Below, one piece after another: positions 36,178 to 48,731 of a stretch of DNA of 64,000 nt. Position 1 is the stretch's first letter. Every line of letters starts with the position of its first letter. The notes below the pieces were generated by a model. It made no database searches. It saw only the letters and a list, made by a program, of their open reading frames with translations, and was not told the origin of the DNA. Source of the DNA: Helicostylum pulchrum (lineage: Eukaryota > Mucoromycota > Mucoromycetes > Mucorales > Mucoraceae); assembly GCA_025677825.1 (NCBI GenBank), contig JAIXMO010000002.1:682001-746000 (forward strand). Direction: 5' to 3'. Made by a program: the position numbers and the translations under genes.

Positions 36178-39100
36178 CTAACTTCTGCGGTTTCTTCTTC
36201 CGACCATTCGTGTACTAGAATTGTTAGTTCCACTATTACTATTTGTTGCATTATTTGCTCCTCCACTTGAGCGTTCGGTGGAAGAAGAGTGCTCGTTATT
36301 TGTTGAGGATCCATTGGATGTCGTTAATCCCAAACTAGCCATACCGCCGCGAATACCACCAGTAGAAGGTACTGCGTGGTTATTACCGTTATTATTTATT
36401 CCTAACCCTTTGTTTTCGGAAGAGAAAAGTTGTTGTTGACTTTGGTTCGGTGATGAGCTACCTTCACCTAAAATATAGACGTTAGTTTCATCTCCCTCTT
36501 ATTATTCTTTACACCTGTGTATACTTTACCATATAATAATCGAGGTCGTCTAGTTCTGTTATTAGGTATGTTATTTGTCGACGTAAAACGTGAAACGTTT
36601 TGTAACGCTAGAATAAAAACAAAATCAATATATTTTTCATAAATAAATTTTTTTGCTACTACTAAACACTTACATTGTCTTCTTTGTTTTTCGTGTCTAG
36701 ATTGAACAGACTTGAAATGTTGTAAAAGCTCTTGGTATTTGATTGTATTAGTTTCTTCAACTTTTGCGGTTTTTGAAGTTGTACTAGATTTTTTATTATC
36801 TGTGGAGGACGTGCTCACAGTTACACCAGAGGTACTACCAGCACTGTCGGAGAGAGAAGAAATAAGTATGTTATAATCGAGCTAAATAGTACTTACCTCT
36901 TTGGTAAGACATGAAGAAAACCAAGCGATGAAACACTGTTGAGTCTGTTTCGTAAAGTCGAGAATGCAGAAGACTGGGGTAATAGCATTAAAATGCCGTA
37001 AAGACATTTAAATAAATAAGGGTATTTTTCAGGTTCAAGAAGTTGAAGACGAAGATCTAATAGCAAAAAAATTCAGTAACCAAATTTTAGATTTATATCT
37101 AAAAAATAATACTTACAAGTAAACACTGGCGATTCCAATAATTGTACAAGTTTATCTACCTGAATCAACATATTTACAGTGATTTCTAATTCAGCACTAG
37201 AGTAAAAAAAAAAAGATATATGGATCAATTTTTGGTTTAATTGATTGGATAGGCTGCTTTACTTACAATATTTGAAGCATGTTTGCAGCGTGCTCATAGA
37301 CTTGAGATAATAAACAAAGTGAGAAAGCAGATACAGCATTATGACACCAAGATCGATAAAGGGTATTAAACAACCTTTGATTATCCTTGTGATCTAAGTT
37401 ACGAAGTCTCTTTCGTAAATTAGCTAATTCAGAAGAAGTAATCAAGATAATATTGAGATTTTGTATCATGATACTTGCGAATTCCAAATCCTCATCCTGT
37501 TCCAATATATCAGCAATAGCACAATAAATACGCTCTGGGTCTAAACTCATACATAACTGACGAATAATTAAACTACCTCGAGTTTCTAATAATCGACGAT
37601 CTGTACTAAATAATGATAAAAGAGACATGATAAAGCTGCGGAAATAATCTTGATCGGAATAAGATGATATTTGTGCTAATAGCTGTAAATCGCGGCGAAC
37701 AACTTCTTCCGATGAGTCGGATAACGTCTTTAATAAGGCTGGGAAGGTACCATCATCCGAAGCTAAAATCTATTTCTATCTTTATCAGCTACCATGTATT
37801 CATATATGTTAAAAATGAGTATACATACCTTATTGGGTGCCTTTTTATGAAGCATTAAAAGCCAATCTAAACTTGCTACACGAGTTTCTTCATGTTGGTT
37901 CAAAAATTGTAAACGCAAGTTGGCTACAGTGGCTTGATAATCAAATGGATCTGTACCATCAGCAAGATAGTTATAGTTTGATTGTTGAGGAGGAGCCTTT
38001 TGTACTCCGCCAGAGGGATCGCTTTTGCTTACAGTTGGTTCAGGTACGTGAATAGGCGTTTCTAATACTAGTTTTCGAAGGTTTTGATTTGTCTCAAGAG
38101 CGATTGCAGATATATTGGGAACAGAGTGAGCCAAACAAGGTAATACAGCCTTTATGATTTCAGGTGTTGATTTAATAATGACATCCTTTGCAATTTCAAT
38201 AAATGCGTTGATCCAAATCAAGGCAGTCTTTTGAATTTCTTCTTCAGGAGCAGATAAATGTGGCACCATAATATCAACGATCCTACCGTATTGCACAACT
38301 ACGCCTTGGCCAGGTACATATGTTCCTTTACCATGTCCATCATTTTCTGTTAATGAATTTTCTTCATCTTCCTCTTCGCCTTCATTTTCAGATGAGTCTT
38401 TTATATCGGCTTGTTCATGTTGTTTATTTATTTTTTGTTCATCTTGTTGTTGTAAACGAACAGAAGCCGCCTGTTTTACTTCGTCCAAAAAGTCTCTTAA
38501 AAGGCCATTGGCAACAACACTTACATCGTCACTGGCATCGTTTAAGCAGCGTATCAAACCATCCAAAAACTCTGGTAAAAAAGATATTAATTCTAAATCT
38601 GGAATTGAATCCAATACACACATCCAAGAGACCAAGAATTGTCTGGAAGCAGAGTTGCGTGTATAGATACGTTGACTTAATAAGGGTATAAATCTAGGTA
38701 AAGAAAAGGCTGTGTTTCTAGGTAAAGAAGAAGGTGTTTCTAATTCTGCACCACCGGCTTCGATCGTATTAAATGGCTCTCCGTATGGCGACACGTATGT
38801 TGTCGAAAGTTCAGAAACAATATCTTTTATCAAGCGATCCAGTAACTCTGCTCCGTTCTTTACGCTGATTTCTGAATCGGCAGATAACTAGAATATATAA
38901 ATCCGTCAATTCCTCTAATATGTGTATATAACAAGAACAAAATAAAACTCACTTTGCATAAAGCATCAAATATACTGTTAAAGTATCTCAATACTTCACC
39001 TTTTGCTACTTTAGCAATATTATACATACTCTCACAAGCATAATATCTAACTTTTTGGTCATGGTTGCTAAAGCATGATAAGATGGGTGGCACAATAATA

Positions 39101-39484
39101 TCCAAGTATCTTGAAACACCCTTTTTTTTATAGCAGTTATAATTAGTTTATGTGTTTAATATTAAAAAGATGTTATACATACAGGGCCTAAAGCGATAGA
39201 AGTCGCAGCTAAACCAATAAGACCACCATATCGAGCATATGCGTTACCGGAATAAACAAATTCTTGTACAAGTGTATCTACAATTTGAGTGATTCTGTCT
39301 TTTGAGTTTTCATTGTCACGTACAAGTCTATAAAATATATGTATACGAATGAACACACGACAACATAAAGATTAAGTTTTGTTATGTTTTACTTTTCGAT
39401 TTCTAACGCTGCTGTTTTTCTTCGGTCATATATTTTATCAGTTAGCCCTTTCACTAAACTAGGTGAAAATATACTAGCTTCCAT
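36178..39484 (-). CDS. VAC14: VAC14-like scaffold of the PI(3,5)P2 synthesis complex
   Basis: Ten exons: 39393-39484, 39183-39327, 38953-39120, 37829-38887, 37267-37769, 37117-37196, 36897-37056, 36674-36843, 36530-36607, 36178-36467. Phases close to give about 914 residues. The N-terminus ([20 protein letters not shown]) is the conserved VAC14 start, followed by HEAT repeats. The Fab1-binding region ([20 protein letters not shown]...FLDGL) and the Fig4-binding C-terminal region ([20 protein letters not shown]...[20 protein letters not shown]) are evident. VAC14 holds the Fab1/PIKfyve kinase and the Fig4 phosphatase on the vacuole membrane and controls PI(3,5)P2 level and vacuole size. An acidic insert (about 225-245) and a Ser/Asn/Gly-rich tail of about 95 residues make it somewhat longer than usual. 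Confidence 0.95.
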
Positions 39485-40381
39485 CTTTTATATACAGAAA
39501 GAAAAAGAAAGAGAAAGAAAGGAACGGTTTTCTCTTCTGCCCCAAGAGAACAAAAATGACGTAACAAGTGGGCTTTTATTTAGTATTTTGTGGCACACTA
39601 AAAAAAAAAGGAACCTGAAACGGATATAAGAAGGAGAGTTACTACTGTAAAAACAAACAGTACGTCTTTTCGAAAGGAGTAATCATGTTACACTTTTTCT
39701 TTTGTTTTCGTGATGCCTTTAATAACATGGTTAAACTACGGATAACCTCATGATTGGTGGATGATCGTATATTTTTTTTTACGAGTAACTTGTCTTGAAC
39801 AAGTAGTATATACATATAACTAACGAACTGTCCGAGGCTTCCAAAAATAAATAAAAATAAAAAATAGGCTTTTTATGCAACAATTTTGAAGCCGTGAATA
39901 GGAAATAGACAAATTTACAACATTACACGTATTAAATTGGTTATCAAAATATAAACGTATACATTTGTAACTGCGTGTACCCAATTAATATATTACCAAG
40001 CTTAAAGCAGCCCCAAATTGTTATTCAAACCCTTTAATTTATATAGGCTATTCTATGTTGTTTGATTAAAAGGTATCATATTTCAAGCTAAATATTAGCA
40101 TTCTGCAGTTAATGACTAATGGTGATTGGGATATTATGCACCAAAATGCACCTTATTCTTCGTCTTCCAGTGCTGCAGGTGGCGTAGTATTCTTTTAATA
40201 AACGCATTTTTTCGGACCATGCATCTTCAACATGTTGACATTTTAATTTCGTAATGATTCCCTTTCTTCTTAAACAAACAACTGTTATGGTACGATAGTA
40301 GGCTTTCTGATAGATCAGTATACCGCGTTTTGGCGTATTTTTTACTCTTCTTTCACTCCACGACTTTAGTGAAGCAATATA
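39485..40381. other. Intergenic: VAC14 upstream region
   Basis: Contains the VAC14 promoter side and AT-rich DNA up to the transposon. No gene or RNA feature was recognised. Confidence 0.4.
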
Positions 40382-42210
40382 CAGTAGCGGCTCTATTTAG
40401 TGGTGGCCTGATTTAAGAGTGGATTTCTCCAGAACATCTTCGTCCCACCTCCCCGCTTTAACACCTCTATCACCACTATTCGATTTAAGGACGAAGTCCA
40501 ACTTCAGAAAATTACTAAATATATAAAATAAATTTAGAAGTGATGATAAAAAAAGTCTTCTTTAACTTAATAAAAGCGTAGTATCGATCGATATCATTAA
40601 AACAAAGGAATAATAATCAAACCGATAGAGAGGCGATAGTAATATAAACGCTAAAAAGTAATTAAGTTATAAAGACAGTCAATTTAGACTTGAATGGAGC
40701 GTGTATCAGCAGTGAATCTTTATAAATTTAACCAGGAAAAGTAATTAAATACAGACTGTTGAAAAGTGATGAAAGATTGGAAAGGAGTGAAGTGTAAGCC
40801 AAATAAAGTGAACGCAAAGATACCTTTTAGTCTTATATATTATAGCTGGTAGGTTTTAAATGTATCGTTATGTGGTATTCTAATAAGTAGCTCCATATTT
40901 TAATTGGGAACAATAAAAAGTTTAATAAAATATAAATTGATTTTAATGTTTGAACTCTTACAGAAAACGATAAAAAGCATATTTTTCTGTACAATAACTT
41001 GGACAAGCTCAAAAACTACTTAGAGTGTTATAAGATATTATTATTCTTTTGTGATCTTCTTAAAAGCGCGTCTTTTTAAGTAAAGGTTTAGAAGTAACTT
41101 CTAAAAAAGGCCCTTTTTCGGTGATCGAAATAAGGCGTTTTCTTCGTATAATTAAACGTCAGGAAATGATTCTTTTTTCCCGGTTACTTAATACAAGTTA
41201 CTCCTTAAGATGTTGTCTTTAATATCAATTAAAAAAAGCTGCTTGTTGTTTCATATCTTTCTCGATTTTTTCTATTTTTTTTCGGTTGGTCATTTTGGGG
41301 GTCAACCTCTCCTGTGTTTTTGTAGTTATTTTGAAATTTCGCGATATCTACTTTGCCTTTATTTGTGGAAAAAACAACAATAATAAATCACTCTTTTAGG
41401 CGCATTTAATCCACCTAAATTTATGCTTTTACAAAAAATACTGAATGAGTAATCATCGTTTTAGACGTTTTTTTTCCGTTAAAATTTGAGTTAAGCGGTC
41501 CTTAAATTAGGGGTTTCTTTAAAGCGCGTTTTCTCGCTCAATTTTGAATGTAGCAGTTTATTTTATAAACACCCAATATATAGTTTTTAAATATCTACAT
41601 TTGGTGTTTTTGCCAAACACGTTAATAAAAAACTACATTTTACGTAATCGCGAAGCTCTGAAAATGGTTACACGATGTTACACTAAAAAAGTGTATTTTT
41701 TTATCCAAAAAAAAAAAACGTTGAAAACAGCGATTACTCTTTTAGTTTTTGCAGTAGAAGTATGATTTAAAATGAATTAGAAGCGTCTAAATGAGTGTTA
41801 TATTATGAATGTTTTTTTACAAAGATAAACAAATTGGATTATGAGTAATGGTAAAATAACTATAAAAACACAAAAAGGGTTGACCCCCAAAAATGAAAAT
41901 CGAAAAAAAAATCAAAAAGTTTGTTTTTAATTTTTTTTATCAAAGATATAGTTAAACAAACTATTTTGTATTAAATAACTTGGGTCCAAAACGCATTTCT
42001 TGTTTCTTTAAAAAATAAAAACCAATATTTATTATAACTGCTAATTTTAGCAGTGATTTCTTATGTGAGCGATTATTTAAACTCAGGTATCTCAGTGAGG
42101 TTTTTTCTTTTTTAGAAGTTGTTATTCACTACTCGATAATAAGGGTTTGTTCGATTTAAGGATGCGGATTTCTTCCATATTTCGGCCATCCTTAAATAGA
42201 GCCGCTAATG
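40382..42210. mobile_element. Complete non-autonomous inverted-repeat DNA transposon (1829 bp), copy 2
   Basis: The left end begins CAGTAGCGGCTCTATTTAG and the right end (42158-42210) is its inverse, with a few mismatches, running through a GGCC-containing block and a GGATTTCT-type block. TA lies directly outside both ends (40380-40381 and 42211-42212), as expected for a TA target duplication. The body from 40818 matches 1-1409 of the window. Two internal inverted arms (about 41297-41480 and 41700-41890) make most of the central part self-complementary. There is no transposase ORF, so it must be moved in trans. TA target and short TIRs suggest a Tc1/mariner-type source. A Tc1-like fragment lies only 770 bases downstream but is not shown to be related. 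Confidence 0.82.
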
Positions 42211-42977
42211 TACATCTTCCCAGCCTATGGAATATATTGCAGATATTTGTTACACGAAAAAACCTTTTACTCCTTGATATTAATAGTCAAGTATCATTCA
42301 TTGTATTGTCAATAAACCTTTTTTTTTGGAAAAAAAAGTTATTAAGAAGCGTAAGGATATTGGTTCATTTCGTTTTATTAGAACGTTGATTTGTGTTTAA
42401 TATATCCACAAAAAACGGAATCCATATTTTTTAAAGCTAAAAGTAACAAGCGTTCGTTTATCCTCATATAGCTTTGTCTACTCTTAGGTTGAGAAATTTC
42501 AACATAGTCAATTTAATCATCCCTTTGTTATTCTTTGAGGAACTTCGCTGTAAAAAACTTGTGGATGCTCTTTGCAAAGACAAATTTTATCAAAGAGATC
42601 TTTGTGAGATTGCCATGGAAGTAGTTTGTAGCCATAACTGTAATAGTTGTATGAGCGCAACGGTAACGGTTTATTGATTGCGTTTATTACTACAATAAAG
42701 GGTATGGATTTAGTTACATGTGTATTTAGATATTCTTTTTTATATGATTGGTCTTCGACAATCGAACTCTTCTAACTTTGTTTCATTGTGAAGTAGTTGT
42801 GTCGAATCATATTTAATTATTTCATCGCTGTGAAGAAGTTTGTCGATTGTGAAATATTTCACCTTATTCCAGTCCTCTATCGACTAAATTACCTTGTCAT
42901 TCACCCATTCTCTCTTCAATCTCCTATACCTCGTATTCAGAAAAGATTCAAAAGAAAAGAAAGTCCTCCTATTTTTT
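42211..42977. other. Intergenic between transposon and Tc1-like fragment
   Basis: About 770 bases. An ORF at 42474-42677 with several Cys residues has no recognised content. I could not find a DDE catalytic domain that would extend the neighbouring transposase fragment. Confidence 0.35.
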
Positions 42978-43322
42978 CTAAGCGCTTTCCTCATTGCAAT
43001 TACCAGTGATCGAGGCAAGATTCTGTTGTTGAGTGCGTAATGGTTCGAAAGACTCTCTTTGGACTAGAATACCCGAATGATGCTCGTCTCTTTCGTTTAG
43101 TACTTTCGGTCGTCCCGAACGAGGTTTGACAGAAGTTTGACCTTGTTTTACGTACTTTTGTACGATTGATCCAATGGTTGTTCTTGGGATGCCCAATTCT
43201 TTGCTAATGTCGGTATTAGTCCATTTTGCGTGCTGAGATAGACCGCAAATGACTCCACGAGTAAAATCGGAAAGCTCTGGTCTTTTTCTAGAGGACTTGC
43301 CTGTTATGTTTGAAAGTGGCAT
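42978..43322 (-). pseudogene. Tc1/mariner-like transposase fragment (N-terminal DNA-binding part)
   Basis: An ORF of 114 codons carries a paired-type helix-turn-helix (LSQHAKWTNTDISKELGIPR then TTIGSIVQKY). The basic linker KPRSGRPKVL follows, which in Tc1-like transposases joins the two HTH units (GRPR-like hook). The protein stops where the second HTH and the DDE domain should follow, and no catalytic region is visible downstream. It is most likely a truncated element. A domesticated DNA-binding protein is possible, since the ORF itself is intact. Confidence 0.7.
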
Positions 43323-43552
43323 TATAGTTTACTAATCGAAATGGGAATAAAAAGTAAAGAAAAGTTTTATATTAGAAATTTTTGGCTCATGCAAAATGTG
43401 ACGAATACTTTGAAGTAATTCGCCTCTTTTTTATTGGTTAATTCTTGTTACTTCCCCCCTTTTTAAACACACTACAGTTATGAGTAACTGTAGACAGGCT
43501 TTCTGTTCTTTTTTTTTTTGTTACTCTTTTTTTTTCTTCTTCTTTTTTCTAC

Positions 43553-46315
43553 ATGCTTTTTATTCGACTATGTATACTCACAACCCTAATTTTACTTTTT
43601 GATCGGGTAAATGGTAATTATTATTATTTTTAAAAAAAGGTTTATATTTGGCAAGTCTAACTTCTTTGTTTTAGCAACTTCAAAGCAACCTTCACGGCTA
43701 TTAAAAGTAGAAACGATAAAAGACCCAATTATAACGTTACATGGAAACAAACGATCTATATTAACCCACAGCGATAGTTTCTTGTTAGAATTCACAGCTT
43801 TTGAAAGAGCTATATCGATAAACTTGGAGCCCAACCGAGATTTATTTCATCCTGAAGCAACAGTAACAATATTCAATACCAATGGTTCAACAAACAAAAC
43901 TAAATTGTTACTACCTCATGATCACTTTGTCTATAAAGGTCTCGTTAACGATCATAGTGATCATTGGGCACGCATCATTATGAGAACCGATCTAGAGTAA
44001 AACATATTTTGTTTAAAAAAATATTGATAACCTTAGTAACAACTACTGCTTTTTTCCTCTCTCTTTTTAGTATTTATCCCATTTTTGAAGGAGCGTTTAC
44101 TATCGACTCTGATATATACCACATAAAAACGACGCCTAATTATCATCTTTCGAAACGACTAGACGATCCTATGAGCAGTGGCCATATGGTTATTTATAGA
44201 GACTCGGATCAACAAGTAAATACATTAGAAAAGAGACGAGATAAATCGATGGATATTATGTGTGCCATGGAAGAATTAGCATACAATAGAAGAATGGCAG
44301 GATCACATGCTGCACCTAGCAATAATTTAACGGACACAACTTTTTCTGGTTTATGGGATAAACGGGATGTATTGGATATTTCGTTTCCTCGCGTAACATC
44401 GACAACAGCTGGTTGTCCAACTGCTAGAAAAAGTAGGCACGAATAATAAATAAGGTCGATACTTATACGTATATTTTCTAGTTGCTTATATGGGTGCTGC
44501 AGCCGATTGTTCCTACGTATTATCTTATGGAAGTATACGTTATGCAAAAATACAAATGATTAATGATTGGAATGTGGCCTCAGCTGTGTACGAACGAACG
44601 TTTAATGTTTCGTTAGGTCTTATTTACCTTCAAATATCCGTGCCTGATTGCCCTCTTAAACCAAAGCCAATGATTGCTTGGAATCAAGTATGCTCCAATT
44701 TCTATACTATTAATGATAGACTAAGTGATTTTAGTTTATGGCGTGGTAAGAAGGGAGACGATGGTGCTGCTTTATGGCACTTGATGACAAAGTGTTCGAC
44801 TGGTGTAAAAGTTGGTATAGCTTGGTTAAGTCAATTATGTGAAACTCAAGTATCTCAACAAATCGAAGGTAAAATAAAACAAAATAAAACATTTATATAC
44901 ATATATGTTAAAGATGTGAGTAGATGATGGATCTTATGAGTGGGTATCAGGTACAGGTGTATCTTCTATTACAAGAGATGAATGGAAAGTAGTAGCGCAT
45001 GAAATAGGTCATGGATTTGGCGCTATTCATGACTGTACATCACAAATGTGTCCATGTAAGGGAGAATGTGGGTGTTGCCCTCTAAGTGATACAGTATGTA
45101 GTGCAGGAGATACTTATCTAATGAATCCAACCAGTAATGTAACCACTAATGATTTCAGTCCGTGTTCTGTGTCCGATATATGTAATACATTTCCGAACAT
45201 CGGTTATTGTTTAAAATGTAGGTGAAATACTTTTTTTATTTTTAAAAGACTAAAAAAGATACGTTTTTTTTTCTAGCGCCGGATTTAAGAACAGGTGGGT
45301 CTTTTTCTCTTTGCGGTAATGGTATACTGGAACCAGGCGAAGAATGCGATCCTGGATTAACAGATAGTCCTTGTTGTTTTGCCAAAACATGTAAACTGAA
45401 ACCAAATGCTGCATGCGAGTATGTTGTATCCGATATACTATATATTAAAATACTTATACGTTTTATTTTATTTTTATTAGTGATTATAGCAATCAGTGTT
45501 GTTTAAATTGTGATATTGCACCTAAAAATACAGTATGTAGACCAGCCGTATCTGAGTGTGATTCAACTGAATATTGTACAGGAAAAAATAGTTCTTGTCC
45601 AGCGGATATATACGACCAAGACGGATCGTCTTGCGCCAACGGTACGATGAAGTGTGCTTCAGGTATTTGCACTTCGCGAGACCAACAATGCATGGCCAGA
45701 GGCTTAAGACAGAATATTAGCGAGCAATGTTCTTTTCAACAAGACTCTTGTTTAATAAGTTGTACGGATCCAAAGGATACGAGAAATTGTTTAATGCTGA
45801 GTGGTATGTTTTTAGACGGTACAGAATGTGGATTAGCTGGATTTTGTGAAAAGGGTGCGTGTATAAGTACCGGTGTACTCAATACGATAAAAGCCTGGAC
45901 TGCCAAGAATAAAGCGATTGCTATCCCAGTCTATTTATTTGGCAGTATTGGAATCATCTTAGTTATTGGATGGACCGTCTGGTTCTTTAGAAGAAGATAT
46001 AAGAAAAATATTTTATTGGGAGAAAAAGATAAAGATTCGAGACCTACTTCTCTTATTGATTATAGAAAAGACGACCCGTTTGTACTGGCGAAACAAATTC
46101 CTACTGTCAGCCATGATAATACAATCTTGCCCGTTGTTTCAAATGAAAATATTGAACTGGATAACTTGTCTTCTAGCGAACATAATAGTAATCATAGTAG
46201 TAGTAATAACAGCAGGCGAGGTACTGGTGGGAATACCTTCGTGCCTAACAATAATGAGACTGTTAATAGTTTAGGCACACATAGACGAGGAAAATCATTC
46301 GGACATACTTTTTAA
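43553..46315 (+). CDS. ADAM-type membrane metalloprotease (reprolysin plus disintegrin)
   Basis: Seven exons: 43553-43613, 43675-43996, 44071-44432, 44482-44868, 44924-45217, 45277-45418, 45481-46315; all phases close, about 800 residues. The signal peptide is at about 1-20 ([16 protein letters not shown]). A propeptide precedes the reprolysin domain starting near residue 200. The zinc site [12 protein letters not shown] is at about 403-414, with the catalytic Glu at 404. A Cys-rich disintegrin-like domain follows (about 440-560, containing SECDSTEYC). A transmembrane helix lies at about 668-690, and an Asn/Ser-rich cytoplasmic tail of about 110 residues ends the protein. ADAMs shed surface proteins; in fungi their substrates are largely unknown. 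The zinc triad and Glu are present, so it should be catalytic. Confidence 0.93.
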
Positions 46316-46343
46316 ATAATCCTTTTTTTTTGGACTATAATAA

Positions 46344-46922
46344 ATGACCAAATTTACAGCACAATCACTCTATTCAGGTAGACATGATAAAGTCTAATGT
46401 TGAACTCTTTTTTTATAATCAACTGTTCGTAGATTTATCCCAATTAGACGACTTGATATTTAAGCAAGGACAACACCAGCTTGAACAGGAATTAAATGAC
46501 TTTGTTCAAGGCTTTGAGGTTTGCAAACACTTTTTTTACGCATGTAAAAGAAACTAATGTACTTGCAGACAAAAGATGAACTTGTTCTAGTAGATTCTAT
46601 AGCAAAAACCTATGTCCAATTAACCAGCTGTGTACAAAAATTAAAAAATAGCGAGAATACAGAGTTAGTAACTGTAACACAACAGAAATCCAAACTTGTT
46701 CTTGACGACCTCATACAAGTTTTAGAATCAGTAAACCAAGTGCAAGCAGAAAAAAATAATTTACCATTTCAGTCTGAACGTGAGGCTTACTTGATAGAAA
46801 GAGAAGAACGAAAGAAGGCGATAGAACGGGAGTTGAGAAGAGAATCTGATAAAATCGACGAGCATTATGCCAAATTAACAAGAGATTCCATCTACCGCAA
46901 CCTCGTTGGATACAACCCCTAG
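46344..46922 (+). CDS. Small coiled-coil protein, unidentified
   Basis: Proposed exons 46344-46377, 46433-46518 and 46569-46922 encode about 157 residues. An alternative start at 46384 reads through the first intron and is also in frame with the rest. The product is almost wholly helical and charged, ending in a Glu/Arg-rich coiled coil (about 100-145). Size and layout recall small coiled-coil subunits of trafficking complexes, with a loose resemblance to IFT20, but no signature is decisive. It lies 28 bases after the ADAM stop on the same strand. Confidence 0.6.
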
Positions 46923-47305
46923 TTTTATTTACTCTTTTTTTTCCGTCTCAGAGAAAAGTTTAACAAGTTTATATCTTGCAGGATTTATATTTTTAAGATA
47001 TACATGTGATTACAAGATAAGACGAAGGGATTGATTTTACATGACCAAGAAAAAAAAGTTCAATTCATATGTTTGTAATAAAGCCTGTTCTATTCTCTTA
47101 CAAGTGCTGTGCACTAATATTCTCAATAACCCTTACAGACATATTTTACGAATCAGTGTAACCGGAAAGATATTTAATAATTACACAGAAACCCTTTAAT
47201 ATTGGCGTTCCCTTATTTGTCACCTTCAAAATGTATAAAAAAAAACAGTAACACTTGTAGCACAAATTAAACAGTAGCCTCTTCTTCTTCTTCTAACTGC
47301 TTAAT
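46923..47305. other. Intergenic upstream of the DnaJ gene
   Basis: About 380 bases including the DnaJ promoter. A ATGTATAAAAAAAA word near 47231 could serve as TATA box. No gene seen. Confidence 0.4.
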
Positions 47306-48680
47306 ATGAATAGTAAACGAACGCTGATCCTACTGGCTCTTTGTTTATTTGCCCTTTTAGTCGAAGCAGGTCGAAATTACTACGACATCCTTGATGTTCC
47401 TCGAGATGCTCCTAAAGCTCTGATCAAAAAACACTTTAAAAAACTTTCTAGAGTTTATCATCCTGACAAGAATCCCGGCGATTCATCAGCATCAGACAAG
47501 TTTATGGAAATCGCACAAGGTTTGAAGAAGAAGAAAAGCCAGCAATAAAAACAGTGCATATATTAACCCCTCTTTTTTATATATAAAACGTAGCTTATGA
47601 AGTACTTTCGGACGACTCAAAAAGACAAACTTATGATAGGTTTGGTGAAGAAGGTGTGCAACAACAAGAACAACAAAACCAAAATTCAGGCAATAATCCT
47701 TTCGGTGGTCTGTTTAGTCAATTCTTTGGTGGAGGTAGAAATAGATTTAAAATAAGGGAAGACAACAAAATGACTAAAATTTTATCATGTACTAGGTCAA
47801 CCTCAAGGAAAACCAAAGACAGCTAATATTGAAATTCCACTTTACGTGACACTAGAAGATCTTTATAATGGTGCTAATGTTGAAGTAGACGTTTCAAAGC
47901 ATATTATCTGCCATCATTGTTTTGGTAGTGGTGCTCATAGTTCAGATTCGATTCGTACTTGCTCGAGTTGTAACGGTCAAGGTACAACATTAAAGCAGGT
48001 TCAAATTGCGCCTGGATTTGTGCAGCAGTTTCAACAGCAGTGTGATTCTTGTTCAGGACGAGGTAAAACTATTACTCAAACGTGTAAGGAATGTAATGGA
48101 CATAAAACCAGACGAGGTAATGAACAATACACTGTGGTAGTAGATAAGGGTATGACCACCGGTCAAACTGTTGTAAGTAAAAAAAAAGACTCTATTTATT
48201 TTTGGAAAACATTAAACAAATATGCTGTAGGTTTTTGAAGAAGAATCGAATGAGGCACCTGATTCTGATCCAGGAGATCTTATCTTTAAGCTCCAAACAA
48301 CTCATCATCCTATTTTTGCAAGACAAGGAAATGACTTGTATACAAAGTTAACCATTACTTTAGTGGAAGCATTAACTGGATTTAGCAAAGCAATTGAGCA
48401 TTTGGATCAAACGCCTATTACTTTTAAGCGCTCTGGTGTAACACGTCATGGCTTAATGGATACATTTACTAACGCTGGTATGCCCTTAGTTGATAACCAC
48501 GATCAATATGGTAATTTATATGTCGAGTATATTGTTCAATTCCCTGAAGAAATCGGCTCTAGTTTCATTAAAGGTATAAAAAAAGTATAGCAGTTTTATA
48601 CCAAAAAAAAACTTACGCTGCTGTTAAATTATATAGAATTACAAAAACATATTTCAAAACCTGAACATGATGAATTTTAA
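47306..48680 (+). CDS. SCJ1: ER-luminal DnaJ co-chaperone (Scj1-like) ending in HDEF
   Basis: Five exons: 47306-47519, 47594-47734, 47796-48172, 48231-48573, 48637-48680; about 372 residues. The signal peptide is at 1-21, followed at once by a J domain with the HPD motif at 52-54. A short Gly/Phe region (about 95-120) precedes four zinc-binding repeats ([32 protein letters not shown]) and the DnaJ C-terminal substrate-binding domain. The last four residues are HDEF, encoded in a 44-base final exon. Type-I J proteins of the ER lumen deliver unfolded proteins to BiP and stimulate its ATPase; HDEF should act as an HDEL-type retrieval signal. The fourth zinc repeat ends HK rather than GxG. Its stop is 51 bases from that of the convergent CotH gene. 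Confidence 0.94.
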
Positions 48681-48731
48681 TATCTAGATAGAGTTATCAA
48701 AATATAATTTATTATAAAAGATGTAGACAAT

